64,000 bases of DNA from Colwellia ponticola. GTDB lineage: Bacteria > Pseudomonadota > Gammaproteobacteria > Enterobacterales > Alteromonadaceae. The notes beneath the pieces were generated by a model, which was not told where the DNA came from, made no database searches, and saw only the letters and a program-made list of their open reading frames with translations. Each line of letters begins with the position of its first letter. The first letter of the stretch is position 1. The position numbers and the translations under genes are program-made. The stretch is taken from assembly GCF_005885605.1 (NCBI RefSeq), contig NZ_SZVP01000013.1, positions 1 to 64,000 on the forward strand. Direction: 5' to 3'. Shown here one piece after another: positions 1 to 7,933 of the stretch.

Positions 1-11
1 ATGTTTTATCA

Positions 12-90
12 TGCTAGCCTCTGTTTTATATTGTTGACACATATAGTATGGCTCTGGTTTGTCAAACTAACCCACGTTCAGAGGCTAGCA
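12..90. repeat. 12-bp perfect inverted repeat with 55-bp interior
   Basis: The arm TGCTAGCCTCTG (12-23) is exactly reverse-complementary to 79-90. The right arm is also overlapped by a second, shorter pairing, CCCACG (71-76) with CGTGGG (94-99), so two alternative foldings compete. No open reading frame of note lies here. It could be a mobile-element end, a recombination site or the tail of a feature beyond the window edge. The sequence does not decide between these. Confidence 0.5.
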
Positions 91-99
91 CCTCGTGGG

Positions 100-480
100 A
101 AGTCATTGTGTCTATATGTCACCACGAATTCGAATCATTTAATGGTTAGTTTTTGTATTTATTAACAAAGCAGGGCGCTTGTATCGTTCTTTTTTGTGGT
201 GAGTTATGTGTTATAAAACCTTGTTATAGCTTTTGGCTTAGCAGTTTTTCGCCAACTAAGTTTCGTTGTTTATCGCTCAATACGTTTTGCGGTAATTTCT
301 AGTTTTGGAGCATTCGCTTAAGCAGTTTGGCGAGTGGCTCAAAATTCAAAGTTTGGTGTGTCGTGGTGATCTGTTTTTTAATTCTACTCATTCCACGCTA
401 TAAACTTTGGTGTTTTTGGTAAGGTAGTGCTTGCCATGTAGTTTGCATATAACAAACAAATTAACAGGACAAATAACTGC
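100..480. other. gene-free region upstream of the RAYT gene
   Basis: I find no convincing coding sequence, tRNA or terminator in this stretch. Its texture (GTTT/TTTGG-rich runs, a GCATATAAC block near 447) reminds me of DNA at cassette ends in Vibrio-type chromosomal integrons. That is a memory-based impression only: no canonical attC core pair (GTTRRRY/RYYYAAC) could be identified. Confidence 0.3.
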
Positions 481-504
481 TACTTATCATGCCACCCATA
501 ATAA
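481..504 (+). repeat. REP-like palindrome, copy 1
   Basis: A 24-bp sequence identical to the two copies at 2841-2864 and 2877-2900. Its core folds as TTATCATG / CATAATAA around a CCACC loop, with one mismatch. This copy is nested between ACAGG (464-468) and CCTGT (505-509). It lies 67 bp before the RAYT gene, the usual arrangement for REP sequences and their cognate transposase. Confidence 0.65.
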
Positions 505-570
505 CCTGTCTATATTTCACTCAATGCACTAGACTTACTTTACCTTTTCTCACTTAGCTTGGTGATTGTC

Positions 571-1551
571 ATGGCGAAGCCTCGTTCACAACAAATTAGT
601 TTATTGGATACGCCTTATTATCACCTTTGCAGTCGCACGGTACGTAAGGCGTTTTTATGTGGAGTAGATAAGGAGACGGGTGTCAGTTTTGAACACAGGC
701 GTAGCTGGATTGAAAAGCGACTGTTTCAATTATCTCAAGTCTTTGCTATCGATATTTGCGCTCATGCGGTGATGCATAATCATTTACATTTAGTGTTGCA
801 TGTTGATAGTGAGCAAGTGAAAAGTTGGTCAATTGATGAAGTATTAATGCGCTGGCATCAGTTATTTAAAGGCACATTACTCACCCAACAATATGCTAAA
901 AAACAAGCTCTTGATAAGTTTCAACTCGCCATGGTTGAAAGCACTGCGAAGGTTTACAAACAGCGGTTAATTGATATCAGCTGGTTTATGCGCTCACTCA
1001 ATGAGCCGATAGCACGCCAAGCGAACCGAGAAGATAACTGCACAGGGCACTTTTGGGAAGGGCGCTTTACATCCCAAGCACTGCTTGATGAAGGGGCGTT
1101 ATTATCGTGTATGGCTTATGTTGATTTAAACCCAGTACGGGCAGCGATTGCAGCGACGCCAGAGCAATCTGATTTCACCAGTATTCAATTACGTATCAAA
1201 GCCGCCATTAAAGGCAAGCAACCCAAAAAATTATTACCCTTTGTTGGTAATGCACATCAAACCCAATGCAAGGGTATTTGTTTTAGTTTACAAGACTATT
1301 TAACACTGGTTGATGAAACAGGGCGAGTACTTAGAGAAGATAAACGCGGCGTAATCAATGCAGAGGTAACCGATATCCTAAGCAGACTTCACCTCAGTGA
1401 TGAAAGTTGGTTAAAATTAACCAATGATTTTGAAGTTATCTTCACCGGTGCGGTAGGTACTGTCGAGCACTTATGTGAATTTAGTGCGCATGTGGGTCTG
1501 CAGCGCACTCATGGCATAGCGAATGCTAAAGCTTGCTTGAATAGCGCATAA
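571..1551 (+). CDS. REP-associated tyrosine transposase-like protein (RAYT, Y1_Tnp/COG1943 family)
   Basis: A 326-residue protein of the HUH single-strand transposase superfamily, which in characterised RAYTs nicks REP hairpins. The HUH pair is visible as H71-L-H73 in MHNHLHLVLH. The family block CTGHFWEGRF (about 157-166) is followed by the conserved MAYVDLNPVRA. The reading frame opens at a TTG at 559, but the ATG at 571 gives the usual MAKPRS-type N-terminus and was preferred. The catalytic tyrosine, usually just before the GxxWxGR block, is not obvious: the aligned stretch reads LNEPIARQAN, and the nearest upstream tyrosine is Y129. One REP-like palindrome lies upstream and two lie 1.3 kb downstream. 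The HUH family assignment is firm; nicking activity is uncertain. Confidence 0.85.
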   Translation: MAKPRSQQISLLDTPYYHLCSRTVRKAFLCGVDKETGVSFEHRRSWIEKRLFQLSQVFAIDICAHAVMHNHLHLVLHVDSEQVKSWSIDEVLMRWHQLFKGTLLTQQYAKKQALDKFQLAMVESTAKVYKQRLIDISWFMRSLNEPIARQANREDNCTGHFWEGRFTSQALLDEGALLSCMAYVDLNPVRAAIAATPEQSDFTSIQLRIKAAIKGKQPKKLLPFVGNAHQTQCKGICFSLQDYLTLVDETGRVLREDKRGVINAEVTDILSRLHLSDESWLKLTNDFEVIFTGAVGTVEHLCEFSAHVGLQRTHGIANAKACLNSA

Positions 1552-1866
1552 CGTATCAATGCATAGATTAATGGATAAATATTATCGTTACCTTCAAGAT
1601 AGCAGGCGTAGCTATATCAAAATTACACTAATCCCTTCGACTTAAAGACTATAAGTGTAAAAGTTAATAGAAAAATAGTTCATCACACTCTCAATTCGCT
1701 TTATGTAGATTACACCTCTTTAATCATTACTTCATCTGTAACACTATCGTTATTATGGCTGGCACGATAAGCAGGCGATAAGCATAATTCATAATGATCT
1801 ACTTGACTATTATATCCGTATTAATCATTACACTTGATATTTAACTAATGTTTAACGGGAGTCACC
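1552..1866. other. intergenic, no gene seen
   Basis: An AT-rich 315-bp spacer between the RAYT gene and the DUF2189 gene. The only functional element I can support is the ribosome binding site CGGGAG at 1856-1861 for the following gene. Confidence 0.5.
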
Positions 1867-2670
1867 ATGGCTACTTCGCATATTGAATACAGTAAAGAAA
1901 AAACAAACACAGTAAAAACGAGAGATTTTAGTCGAGCTATTGATGCTAATGTTGTTTCAGCTTTTGCGCCTTTTCATTGGCTAAGTTTAGCAGTGAAAGA
2001 CTTTTTCAATGCACCATTAATTGCATTAAGCTACGGCTTGTTGTTTAGTATTGTACCGATCAGTATTTGCTTCTTAGTGTTATCTACTCAAAATCATTTA
2101 TTTATTCTACCGGCAACGGTGGCCTTTGCGGTTATTGGGCCTGCTTTTGCGACCGGTTTATATGATGTGGCTTGGGAGTTAGAAAAAGGCCATACCCCAA
2201 CATTTACCCATAGCTTGAAGTCAATGTTTCGTAATCCTGTAGGTGAGTGGGGCTTTGCATTGGTATTAGTTATTATTATGATGGCATGGATGCGTATAGC
2301 TGCGCTTATACACGTTTTATATCCTAGCCAAGTCGATCCTTCTCTTGAACAGTTAATTAGCTTTCTTGCTATGGGAGTAACAGCAGGTGCGATAATATCA
2401 GTGGTTGTTTTTACTCTATCAGCCTTTACGCCACAAATTATGGTGGAAAGGCGTGTTGATATTATGACCGCATTAACAACGTCGGTTAAAGCGGTCAATA
2501 AAAACGCGATGACCATGTTTATTTGGTCTTTGATCATTTTAACTATGGTAGGTGTTAGTGTTTTAACGTTAGGGATTGGATTTATTATAACGATGCCAAT
2601 TTTAGCTTTTGCTAGCTGGCACGCCTATATTGCCGTTATCAAAACAAAACGCCAACGAGATTATGAATAA
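1867..2670 (+). CDS. DUF2189 family integral membrane protein
   Basis: A 267-residue inner-membrane protein of unknown function. The N-terminus (about 1-35) is polar and is followed by SAFAPFHWLSLAVKDFFNAP, the typical DUF2189 entry segment. About six hydrophobic helices follow, roughly at 50-70, 80-100, 128-150, 162-188, 215-237 and 238-258. The motif GPAFATGLYDVAWELEKG between helices 2 and 3 is characteristic of the family. The start is supported by CGGGAG six bases upstream. A strong hairpin terminator closes it, so it is probably monocistronic. No enzymatic motif is visible. The family is often noted near respiratory genes, but these neighbours give no such hint. Confidence 0.85.
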   Translation: MATSHIEYSKEKTNTVKTRDFSRAIDANVVSAFAPFHWLSLAVKDFFNAPLIALSYGLLFSIVPISICFLVLSTQNHLFILPATVAFAVIGPAFATGLYDVAWELEKGHTPTFTHSLKSMFRNPVGEWGFALVLVIIMMAWMRIAALIHVLYPSQVDPSLEQLISFLAMGVTAGAIISVVVFTLSAFTPQIMVERRVDIMTALTTSVKAVNKNAMTMFIWSLIILTMVGVSVLTLGIGFIITMPILAFASWHAYIAVIKTKRQRDYE

Positions 2671-2695
2671 GTTTATTTACTAATATTTCATCCAG

Positions 2696-2722
2696 AAAAG
2701 CCACTGTTGAGTGGCTTTTTTA
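2696..2722 (+). terminator. intrinsic terminator after DUF2189 gene
   Basis: GCCACT (2700-2705) pairs with AGTGGC (2710-2715) around a GTTG loop. The stem is preceded by AAAA and followed by a T run. Confidence 0.85.
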
Positions 2723-2840
2723 TTATATATACTACAGAAAAATATACCCAACCTGACTTAAAACTCATTGATTGAAATACACTTTTACTTTACGCACAAT
2801 AATGAAATCTACTACTTAAGTTGATATTATTATTTTTTAG

Positions 2841-2900
2841 TACTTATCATGCCACCCATAATAAAGGGTTTGGTAGTACTTATCATGCCACCCATAATAA
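2841..2900 (+). repeat. tandem pair of REP-like palindromes, copies 2 and 3
   Basis: Two exact 24-bp copies (2841-2864, 2877-2900) lie head to tail at a 36-bp period and match copy 1 upstream of the RAYT gene. Each folds as TTATCATG/CATAATAA with a CCACC loop. Copy 3 is preceded by GGTAG, reminiscent of the GTAG foot recognised by some RAYTs. Copy 1 lacks it. The pair lies in the 308-bp spacer between the DUF2189 terminator and the outer-membrane protein gene. Confidence 0.7.
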
Positions 2901-2978
2901 AGTGTTTGTGTTTATAACTGTGATGGCGACTAGCTAAAATATGGAATATGTCGTTCGCAAATTAAGGATAATAACTCA

Positions 2979-3839
2979 ATGAAAAAAATAGTTTTTTCAG
3001 TAATGCTTATGGCATTTTTTACTGCTAATGTACAAGCTGCGTTTACTTTTACCCCACAAGAAAATAATAAGGTTGGTCTATATCTGGGCGGTCAAATCTG
3101 GCAAAGTGAGGTAAGTGGTTTTTTTGGTAAAAAAAATACGCTAAGTGGCTTTAATTTAAAAAAAACACAGCAAAGTAACTACTTTATTGGCGTTAAACAT
3201 CCATTCTCTATGCTCCCTAATCTACGTATTTCAAGTACTAGGCTTGATAATGTAGGGAAAACTAATTCAACGCAAAGGTTTAGCATCGACAATGACAGTA
3301 CCGTTATTTATAACAATGTTGATACAGATGTTGATATCAGTTATGTAGATTATACCTTATATTACCCATTATTTGATAACGGCTTATTTTCATTTGATTT
3401 GGGTTTAACCGCTAGAGATTTTGATGGTGCTGTCACTGAAACGGATACAACAACTACTGTTATGACAAGTCATGATGGTGGTTTGGATGCTGAAGAGCAC
3501 CCAGAACATGGCCATATTGTTACAGAAACAACAACGACTATTGCGACAGATAAAATAAAGACCAACGACATTGAGCCTATGCTCTATGTTGCTACAAACA
3601 TTAACTTACCGCTAAGGGGGCTAAGTGTATTTGGCCAAGGTGATTTTTTATTAATCGCGGATCATTCACTTTATGACTATCAAGTTGGCTTAAGTTACGA
3701 TCTAGTTGATAGCAGCGTGGTGGCTTTTAATGTGACCTTAGGCTATAGAATTTTGAAAATGGAATTTGAAGATGTAGATAATTTATATACTGAACTTGAA
3801 TTTAAAGGTGTTTTTTTCGGCGTCATGACACATTTTTAA
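2979..3839 (+). CDS. outer-membrane beta-barrel protein (TIGR04219-like)
   Basis: A 286-residue exported protein. The signal peptide runs about 1-20 (MKKIVFSVMLMAFFTANVQA, cleavage before AFTF). The mature N-terminus carries VGLYLGGQIWQ, the Gly-Gly motif I associate with the TIGR04219 outer-membrane family. The rest alternates polar and hydrophobic residues, with strand-like segments ending in aromatics and a C-terminal Phe (GVMTHF), as expected of a barrel. A Thr/His-rich insertion at about 155-190 (TTTTV..HPEHGHIVTETTTT) probably forms an exposed loop and could bind metal, but that is speculation. AAGGAT precedes the start. The gene appears monocistronic. Confidence 0.7.
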   Translation: MKKIVFSVMLMAFFTANVQAAFTFTPQENNKVGLYLGGQIWQSEVSGFFGKKNTLSGFNLKKTQQSNYFIGVKHPFSMLPNLRISSTRLDNVGKTNSTQRFSIDNDSTVIYNNVDTDVDISYVDYTLYYPLFDNGLFSFDLGLTARDFDGAVTETDTTTTVMTSHDGGLDAEEHPEHGHIVTETTTTIATDKIKTNDIEPMLYVATNINLPLRGLSVFGQGDFLLIADHSLYDYQVGLSYDLVDSSVVAFNVTLGYRILKMEFEDVDNLYTELEFKGVFFGVMTHF

Positions 3840-3956
3840 ACGTTAATGTTTTAGTATGAACGCTATAAAAGCTAAGTTGCTCAACCAGAGTAAAAACAGT
3901 TGGCTTTTACTGCTTGGTCGCTTATTTTAACCGATAATATTAATTGAGGTGTTTAA

Positions 3957-4586
3957 ATGGAACTTATACAAGGTTTATTATTAATTTCATCTATCCATTT
4001 GTTAGCGGCGGCATCGCCTGGACCTGACTTTGTTTTAGTCTCACAGCAAACCTTATGCAATGGAAAAAGAGCAGGGTTAATGTGTAGTATTGGCATTACA
4101 TTAGGGCTTTCTATTCATATTACATATTCTGCTTTTGGCTTAGCCACTGTGGTTGCCAATTCATCAAGTGCTCTTTGGGCTATTAAAATACTAGGTGGTG
4201 GTTACCTTATTTATCTGGGGATTAAAGGTCTTAACGCTAAATCTACGGGTAAAAACGAAACGAATGCCACTACAGCGAAAAAATATTCAGCAAAGAAAAG
4301 CATCGGGGTCGGTTTTTTATGTAATGCCTTAAATCCTAAGGCACCAATATATTTTGTATCTCTGTTTACCGTTGTTTTATCTCCGGATATGCCGATATAT
4401 CAAATAGCTATATACGGTGCATGGATTATGCTCATACAATTTGCTTGGTTTTCGTTACTGGTTGGTATTTTATCACGGCCTTCAATTAATCTTCGCTTTA
4501 AGCAGTATGGTCATTGGATAGACCGTACTCTAGGTGGGGCAATGGTAGCATTGGGTATAAAAGTTATTGTCACTCGCTCAAATTAA
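3957..4586 (+). CDS. LysE/RhtB family amino-acid exporter
   Basis: A 209-residue inner-membrane translocator of the LysE superfamily, which exports amino acids or their derivatives. The family signature AAASPGPDFVLVSQQTLCNG sits at about 17-36. A glycine-rich helix ILGGGYLIYLGIKGL (about 78-92) and GFLCNALNPKAPIYFV (about 119-134) follow, both hallmarks of RhtB-type proteins. About six membrane helices are expected. GAGGTG upstream supports the ATG. Substrate cannot be read from sequence, and no regulator is adjacent in the same orientation except the AraC gene 285 bp downstream. Confidence 0.9.
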   Translation: MELIQGLLLISSIHLLAAASPGPDFVLVSQQTLCNGKRAGLMCSIGITLGLSIHITYSAFGLATVVANSSSALWAIKILGGGYLIYLGIKGLNAKSTGKNETNATTAKKYSAKKSIGVGFLCNALNPKAPIYFVSLFTVVLSPDMPIYQIAIYGAWIMLIQFAWFSLLVGILSRPSINLRFKQYGHWIDRTLGGAMVALGIKVIVTRSN

Positions 4587-4871
4587 TGGTTATCAACCTC
4601 ACTGCGCAGCTATTACTCCTTGGTTGCAAAAATGACAAACGTAATTGAAGCGCTATTTATCTTCACTCAACACTACTCAAACAATCATTTTATCATCAGT
4701 GAGGTCAGTATAATCAACACCTGTTGAATAGAACATGTATGTCGTTTATTCTACTTACACTTCAATGTACTGCATCAGCTTCACGGTAAGCTGATTATTA
4801 TAAGGAATAAAGTCATATATACTGATGCACGTTATATTATTTGGCTGCTCGATTTTCTTGCTAGTGTCGGC

Positions 4872-5828
4872 ATGGATGCTAAGGCCATTGCCGCCAAAAA
4901 TGCTATTAATGATATTGATCTTCACGGACATGATGCGTTAATTAGTGCAAAACAGCATAAAGGCTTGTTAGTTGATGCTCAGCGTAGTTATAAAGGCAGT
5001 GACCTAGGATTAATATTAGGATTGCAGCGCTCAATTGCGACGCATGACCAACTTGCCTACTTAATGATAAGTAGCGCCACTTTGCGTGAAGCGAGTAACG
5101 CAGGATTGAAGTATCAAAGTTACTCAGGACGGTTTTCAGGTAACTTAGTGGTAACCTCTTTTAGCGAAATTCAAGCGCAAGGTTGTTATCAAATTGATGC
5201 TAAAACAGAGCTTGGCGAACTGCGTTTACTTGCCATTGAAGATATCTTAGCAAATATTGTTACTACGGCTCGTTGGGTGCTTGGTCAGGCATTGCCAATC
5301 ACCAAATTGAGGTGCAATTACCCAGCACCTGCTCATATTGCGCGTTATGAAGCTATTTTTCAGTGTCCTATTGAATTTGATGCACCCACGACGCAACTAT
5401 TCTTTAGCGCAGACATTTTAGATAAACCCTTGCCTCAGGCCAGTCCGCAAAGTGTGACGCTATATAAAAAACTTTGTGAAGAAAAAAGTATTACCCACAA
5501 TCAAGGCGATATTGCATGGCGTCTTTCACAAATTATTGTTGAAGACCCTGCCGCGCCACCTTCTCTACATGCAGCAGCTATGAGGCTACACTGCAGCCCA
5601 CGTACCTTAAGCCGTAAGTTGTTGGCTCAAGGTTGGCGATATCAGCAGCTTATTGACCAAGTCAAAGAAATTCACGCCAGACGCCATTTAAGCGATCCTA
5701 CTTTGTCTATTACCCGAATAGGGCAACAACTTGGCTATGCAGACAGCTCTGGCTTTCATCGCGCTTTTAAAAAATGGACTGGGCTTTCGCCACGTGCCTT
5801 TCGACAAGCCTTGTTTGACGTTAAATAA
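4872..5828 (+). CDS. AraC family transcriptional regulator (Arabinose_bd + HTH_18)
   Basis: A DNA-binding regulator with an N-terminal effector/dimerisation domain of the OruR/ArgR-like type (about 1-190) and a C-terminal double helix-turn-helix. The latter spans about 215-315 and includes MRLHCSPRTLSRKLLAQGW and IGQQLGYADSSGFHRAFKKW. Coordinates begin at the first canonical ATG, but the frame stays open back to 4728. The codons from about 4815 read YTDARYIIWLLDFLASVG, which looks like the usual N-terminus of this family. A good ribosome site AAGGA (4802-4806) sits eight bases before ATA 4815, and no ATG/GTG/TTG exists between. The real start may be a non-standard codon, or the start codon is mutated. 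It probably controls the downstream aldolase/dioxygenase genes. Confidence 0.88.
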   Translation: MDAKAIAAKNAINDIDLHGHDALISAKQHKGLLVDAQRSYKGSDLGLILGLQRSIATHDQLAYLMISSATLREASNAGLKYQSYSGRFSGNLVVTSFSEIQAQGCYQIDAKTELGELRLLAIEDILANIVTTARWVLGQALPITKLRCNYPAPAHIARYEAIFQCPIEFDAPTTQLFFSADILDKPLPQASPQSVTLYKKLCEEKSITHNQGDIAWRLSQIIVEDPAAPPSLHAAAMRLHCSPRTLSRKLLAQGWRYQQLIDQVKEIHARRHLSDPTLSITRIGQQLGYADSSGFHRAFKKWTGLSPRAFRQALFDVK

Positions 5829-6063
5829 TATCTGTAGGTAGATAGCCATAGATAGTCCCTGTAGATGATGTCCTTTTAATGGCTATATCAGATAATAAAT
5901 TGGCTAAATTGGACAAGCTTAGCTAAGGCGTATTACCTACTATATTAGCGACTATCTTAACGACGACTTAATATTTTATAGCAAATAAAAGGCTGTTTAT
6001 TACTCGTCCAAGTGTAGGTAAAGCTTTTATTTTCTGCGTTTAAACAACAGGATGACATTTATC

Positions 6064-6834
6064 ATGAAAAAATATGACGGCGTTAACCAGGCTATGCTCG
6101 ATCGATTTGCAACACGACCAGGGCGTAAAGCATTACTACCAGAGCTAAGCGATAAAGCGCAAGTTGCGCTGATGTGCCGTATGCTGGTGCGTGAAGGCTG
6201 GGATGATCATATTGCTGGACATATCACCTATCGTTTACCAAACGGTAATATTTTAACTAACCCATGGGAGTTAGCGTGGAGTGAATTGACAGCCAGCGAT
6301 ATTGTAACCCTCGACCCCAAAGGTAATGTTATTGAAGGTGAATGGAACGTGACCCCCGCCATTGGTCTGCATTTACAGCTACATGCTATGCGCCCTGATG
6401 CGCACGTGGTTATTCATAACCATCCACACTACAGCGGTATTTGGGCGTGCATGCAAAGAGTACCACCCGTTTATGATCAGGCTAGTGCCTACTGTGGTGT
6501 TGAGCTGCCTTTGTATAACGAATATGAAGGTACCTTTGAAAATGAAGCGACCAGTATGTCTGCGGTTGAAGCTTTAGGCGATGCTAAATGGGCCTTGTTA
6601 GCTAATCATGGCTCATTAGTGGTTGGTAAAGATTTGCGTCAAGCACACCTTCGCGCCATTACCTTAGAGTGGCGCAGTAAGCGTGCTTATCAAGTTGAGT
6701 TAGGCGGCGGCGGAACCCCGCTAAGTGATGAAGAAGTTAACAAAGTTTCTATTGCTGATGACAACGGATTTCCGTTTATTTGGGAAGCCATGGCGCGCAA
6801 AGAGTTGCGCCTTGATCCGAATTTAGTGGAGTAA
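6064..6834 (+). CDS. class II aldolase/adducin family protein
   Basis: A cytosolic Zn-dependent protein of about 256 residues in the fuculose-phosphate aldolase/adducin fold. Visible family elements are CRMLVREGWDDHIAGHITYR, the metal-site histidines in VVIHNHPHYSG, and the later LLANHGSLVVG with a further His. The length matches aldolase/decarboxylase members. An ATG at 6052 is in frame, but AGGA (6049-6052) overlaps it and is ideally spaced for the ATG at 6064. Upstream is an AraC regulator; 34 bp downstream is a 2-oxoglutarate dioxygenase gene, so the two enzymes probably act on one organic acid or sulfonate-like substrate. The exact reaction is not inferable. Confidence 0.85.
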   Translation: MKKYDGVNQAMLDRFATRPGRKALLPELSDKAQVALMCRMLVREGWDDHIAGHITYRLPNGNILTNPWELAWSELTASDIVTLDPKGNVIEGEWNVTPAIGLHLQLHAMRPDAHVVIHNHPHYSGIWACMQRVPPVYDQASAYCGVELPLYNEYEGTFENEATSMSAVEALGDAKWALLANHGSLVVGKDLRQAHLRAITLEWRSKRAYQVELGGGGTPLSDEEVNKVSIADDNGFPFIWEAMARKELRLDPNLVE

Positions 6835-6868
6835 ACTTCTACAGCTTAGCGTTAAAAATAAGGAATAA

Positions 6869-7798
6869 ATGATGACACTTACCGTTACTCCGCTTGATAA
6901 TGTTGGTGTAGAAGTATCAGGTTTTGATATTAATGCCCCGTTAACTGATGAAATAAAAGCAGCGTTAAAAGCCTTGTGGTACGAGCATGCAATATTGGTG
7001 TTTCGCGATCAAGACGTCGATCCTGAAAAACAAATAGCATTTAGTCGCATTTTTGGTGATTTAGAGCTCCATCCTTTGAAAGTCACGCAAAACGACGAAT
7101 ACCCAGAGTTATTTGAATTGAAAAATGGTGGCGACATGGATAAATTCCAAACCGCCTTTTATAAAGGTCAAGAAATAGTAGGCCGCTTAGATTGGCACAT
7201 GGACTTACACTACACGGCTAGACCAAACCATGGCGCACTTTTGCGAGCGGTAGTGGTGGCTGAAGAAGATGGTCTTACTGGCTTTGGTGATTTAGCCAAA
7301 GCCTATGACGCCCTTGATGATGAAACCAAAGCCATACTTGAGAAATTAGAGGTAGTGTATAGCTTCAGCATGCAGCGTCGGCACATGCGTTATGTCAATG
7401 TAGACGGTTATGAGCCAGGACCTAATAGCCCAATGAAGCCAACGGATATAGGTTTTCCTGACTTTCCTGATGCAGCCTACCCAGCGGTAGTTACGCACCC
7501 TATCAGCGGTCGTAAAGTCCTGGAAGTAGTAGAGCAATTTTTGGACAGAGTGGTGACGCCTCAGCAGTTTGGTTTATCAAATGATGAGTCTATTGAGCTA
7601 TTAGAGCGCTTAATAAAACACACGACTCAGCCAGAGTTTACCTATTTTCACCAATGGCGAAAAGGCGATTTGGTTTTATGGGATAACTGGCGTGCAATGC
7701 ATTGTACAACCGGTACCAAGGTAGGTGTAAAACGTGTGATTAACCGCACGACGATTAAAGGTGATGTGACGCTTGGTAGAGTGTTAACAACTGAATAA
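6869..7798 (+). CDS. TauD/TfdA family Fe(II)/2-oxoglutarate-dependent dioxygenase
   Basis: A 309-residue non-heme iron oxygenase. The facial triad is visible: H-x-D in LDWHMDLHYT (about 108-117) and the distal His in WRAMHCTTG (about 277-285). An Arg for 2-oxoglutarate lies near KRVINRTTI. The N-terminus VTPLDNVGVEVSGFDIN is typical of TauD/TfdA enzymes, which hydroxylate substrates such as taurine or aryloxyacetates. Two adjacent ATGs (6869, 6872) follow AAGGAA. It is probably co-transcribed with the aldolase gene. Its stop codon lies at the edge of a 9-bp tandem repeat. The substrate is unknown; key taurine-specific residues were not assessed. Confidence 0.88.
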   Translation: MMTLTVTPLDNVGVEVSGFDINAPLTDEIKAALKALWYEHAILVFRDQDVDPEKQIAFSRIFGDLELHPLKVTQNDEYPELFELKNGGDMDKFQTAFYKGQEIVGRLDWHMDLHYTARPNHGALLRAVVVAEEDGLTGFGDLAKAYDALDDETKAILEKLEVVYSFSMQRRHMRYVNVDGYEPGPNSPMKPTDIGFPDFPDAAYPAVVTHPISGRKVLEVVEQFLDRVVTPQQFGLSNDESIELLERLIKHTTQPEFTYFHQWRKGDLVLWDNWRAMHCTTGTKVGVKRVINRTTIKGDVTLGRVLTTE

Positions 7799-7859
7799 TT
7801 GAAATAATTGAAATAATTGAAATAATTGAAATAATTGAAATAATTGAAATAACTGAATA
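7797..7859 (+). repeat. 9-bp tandem repeat (AATTGAAAT)n
   Basis: Six perfect AATTGAAAT units run from 7797 to 7850, followed by a degenerate AACTGAATA unit (7851-7859). A related AACTGAAT (7789-7796) forms the last sense codons of the dioxygenase gene, and the stop TAA (7796-7798) overlaps the first unit. The array therefore seems to have grown out of the gene terminus. Nine bases keep frame, so unit loss or gain does not shift reading. Confidence 0.9.
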
Positions 7860-7861
7860 AG

Positions 7862-7891
7862 GGATAGCGATTTTAATAAACATCGCTATCC
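7862..7891. other. 10-bp perfect hairpin between convergent genes
   Basis: GGATAGCGAT (7862-7871) pairs with ATCGCTATCC (7882-7891) around a 10-nt loop. It lies between the convergent dioxygenase and Dcp genes. No T run follows on either strand, so it is a weak terminator candidate or an mRNA 3'-end stabiliser. Confidence 0.5.
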
Positions 7892-7933
7892 ACTTAACTA
7901 TATCACTAACTAAGCCGCTAATTAAGTCGTTAA

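Noticed and set aside
110-145. tRNA T-arm-like motif (ATTCGAATC) near the window start
   Set aside because: No acceptor, D or anticodon arms can be built around it.
2094-2537. 147-codon frame on the minus strand
   Set aside because: It is fully antisense to the DUF2189 gene, with low-complexity composition and no ribosome site.
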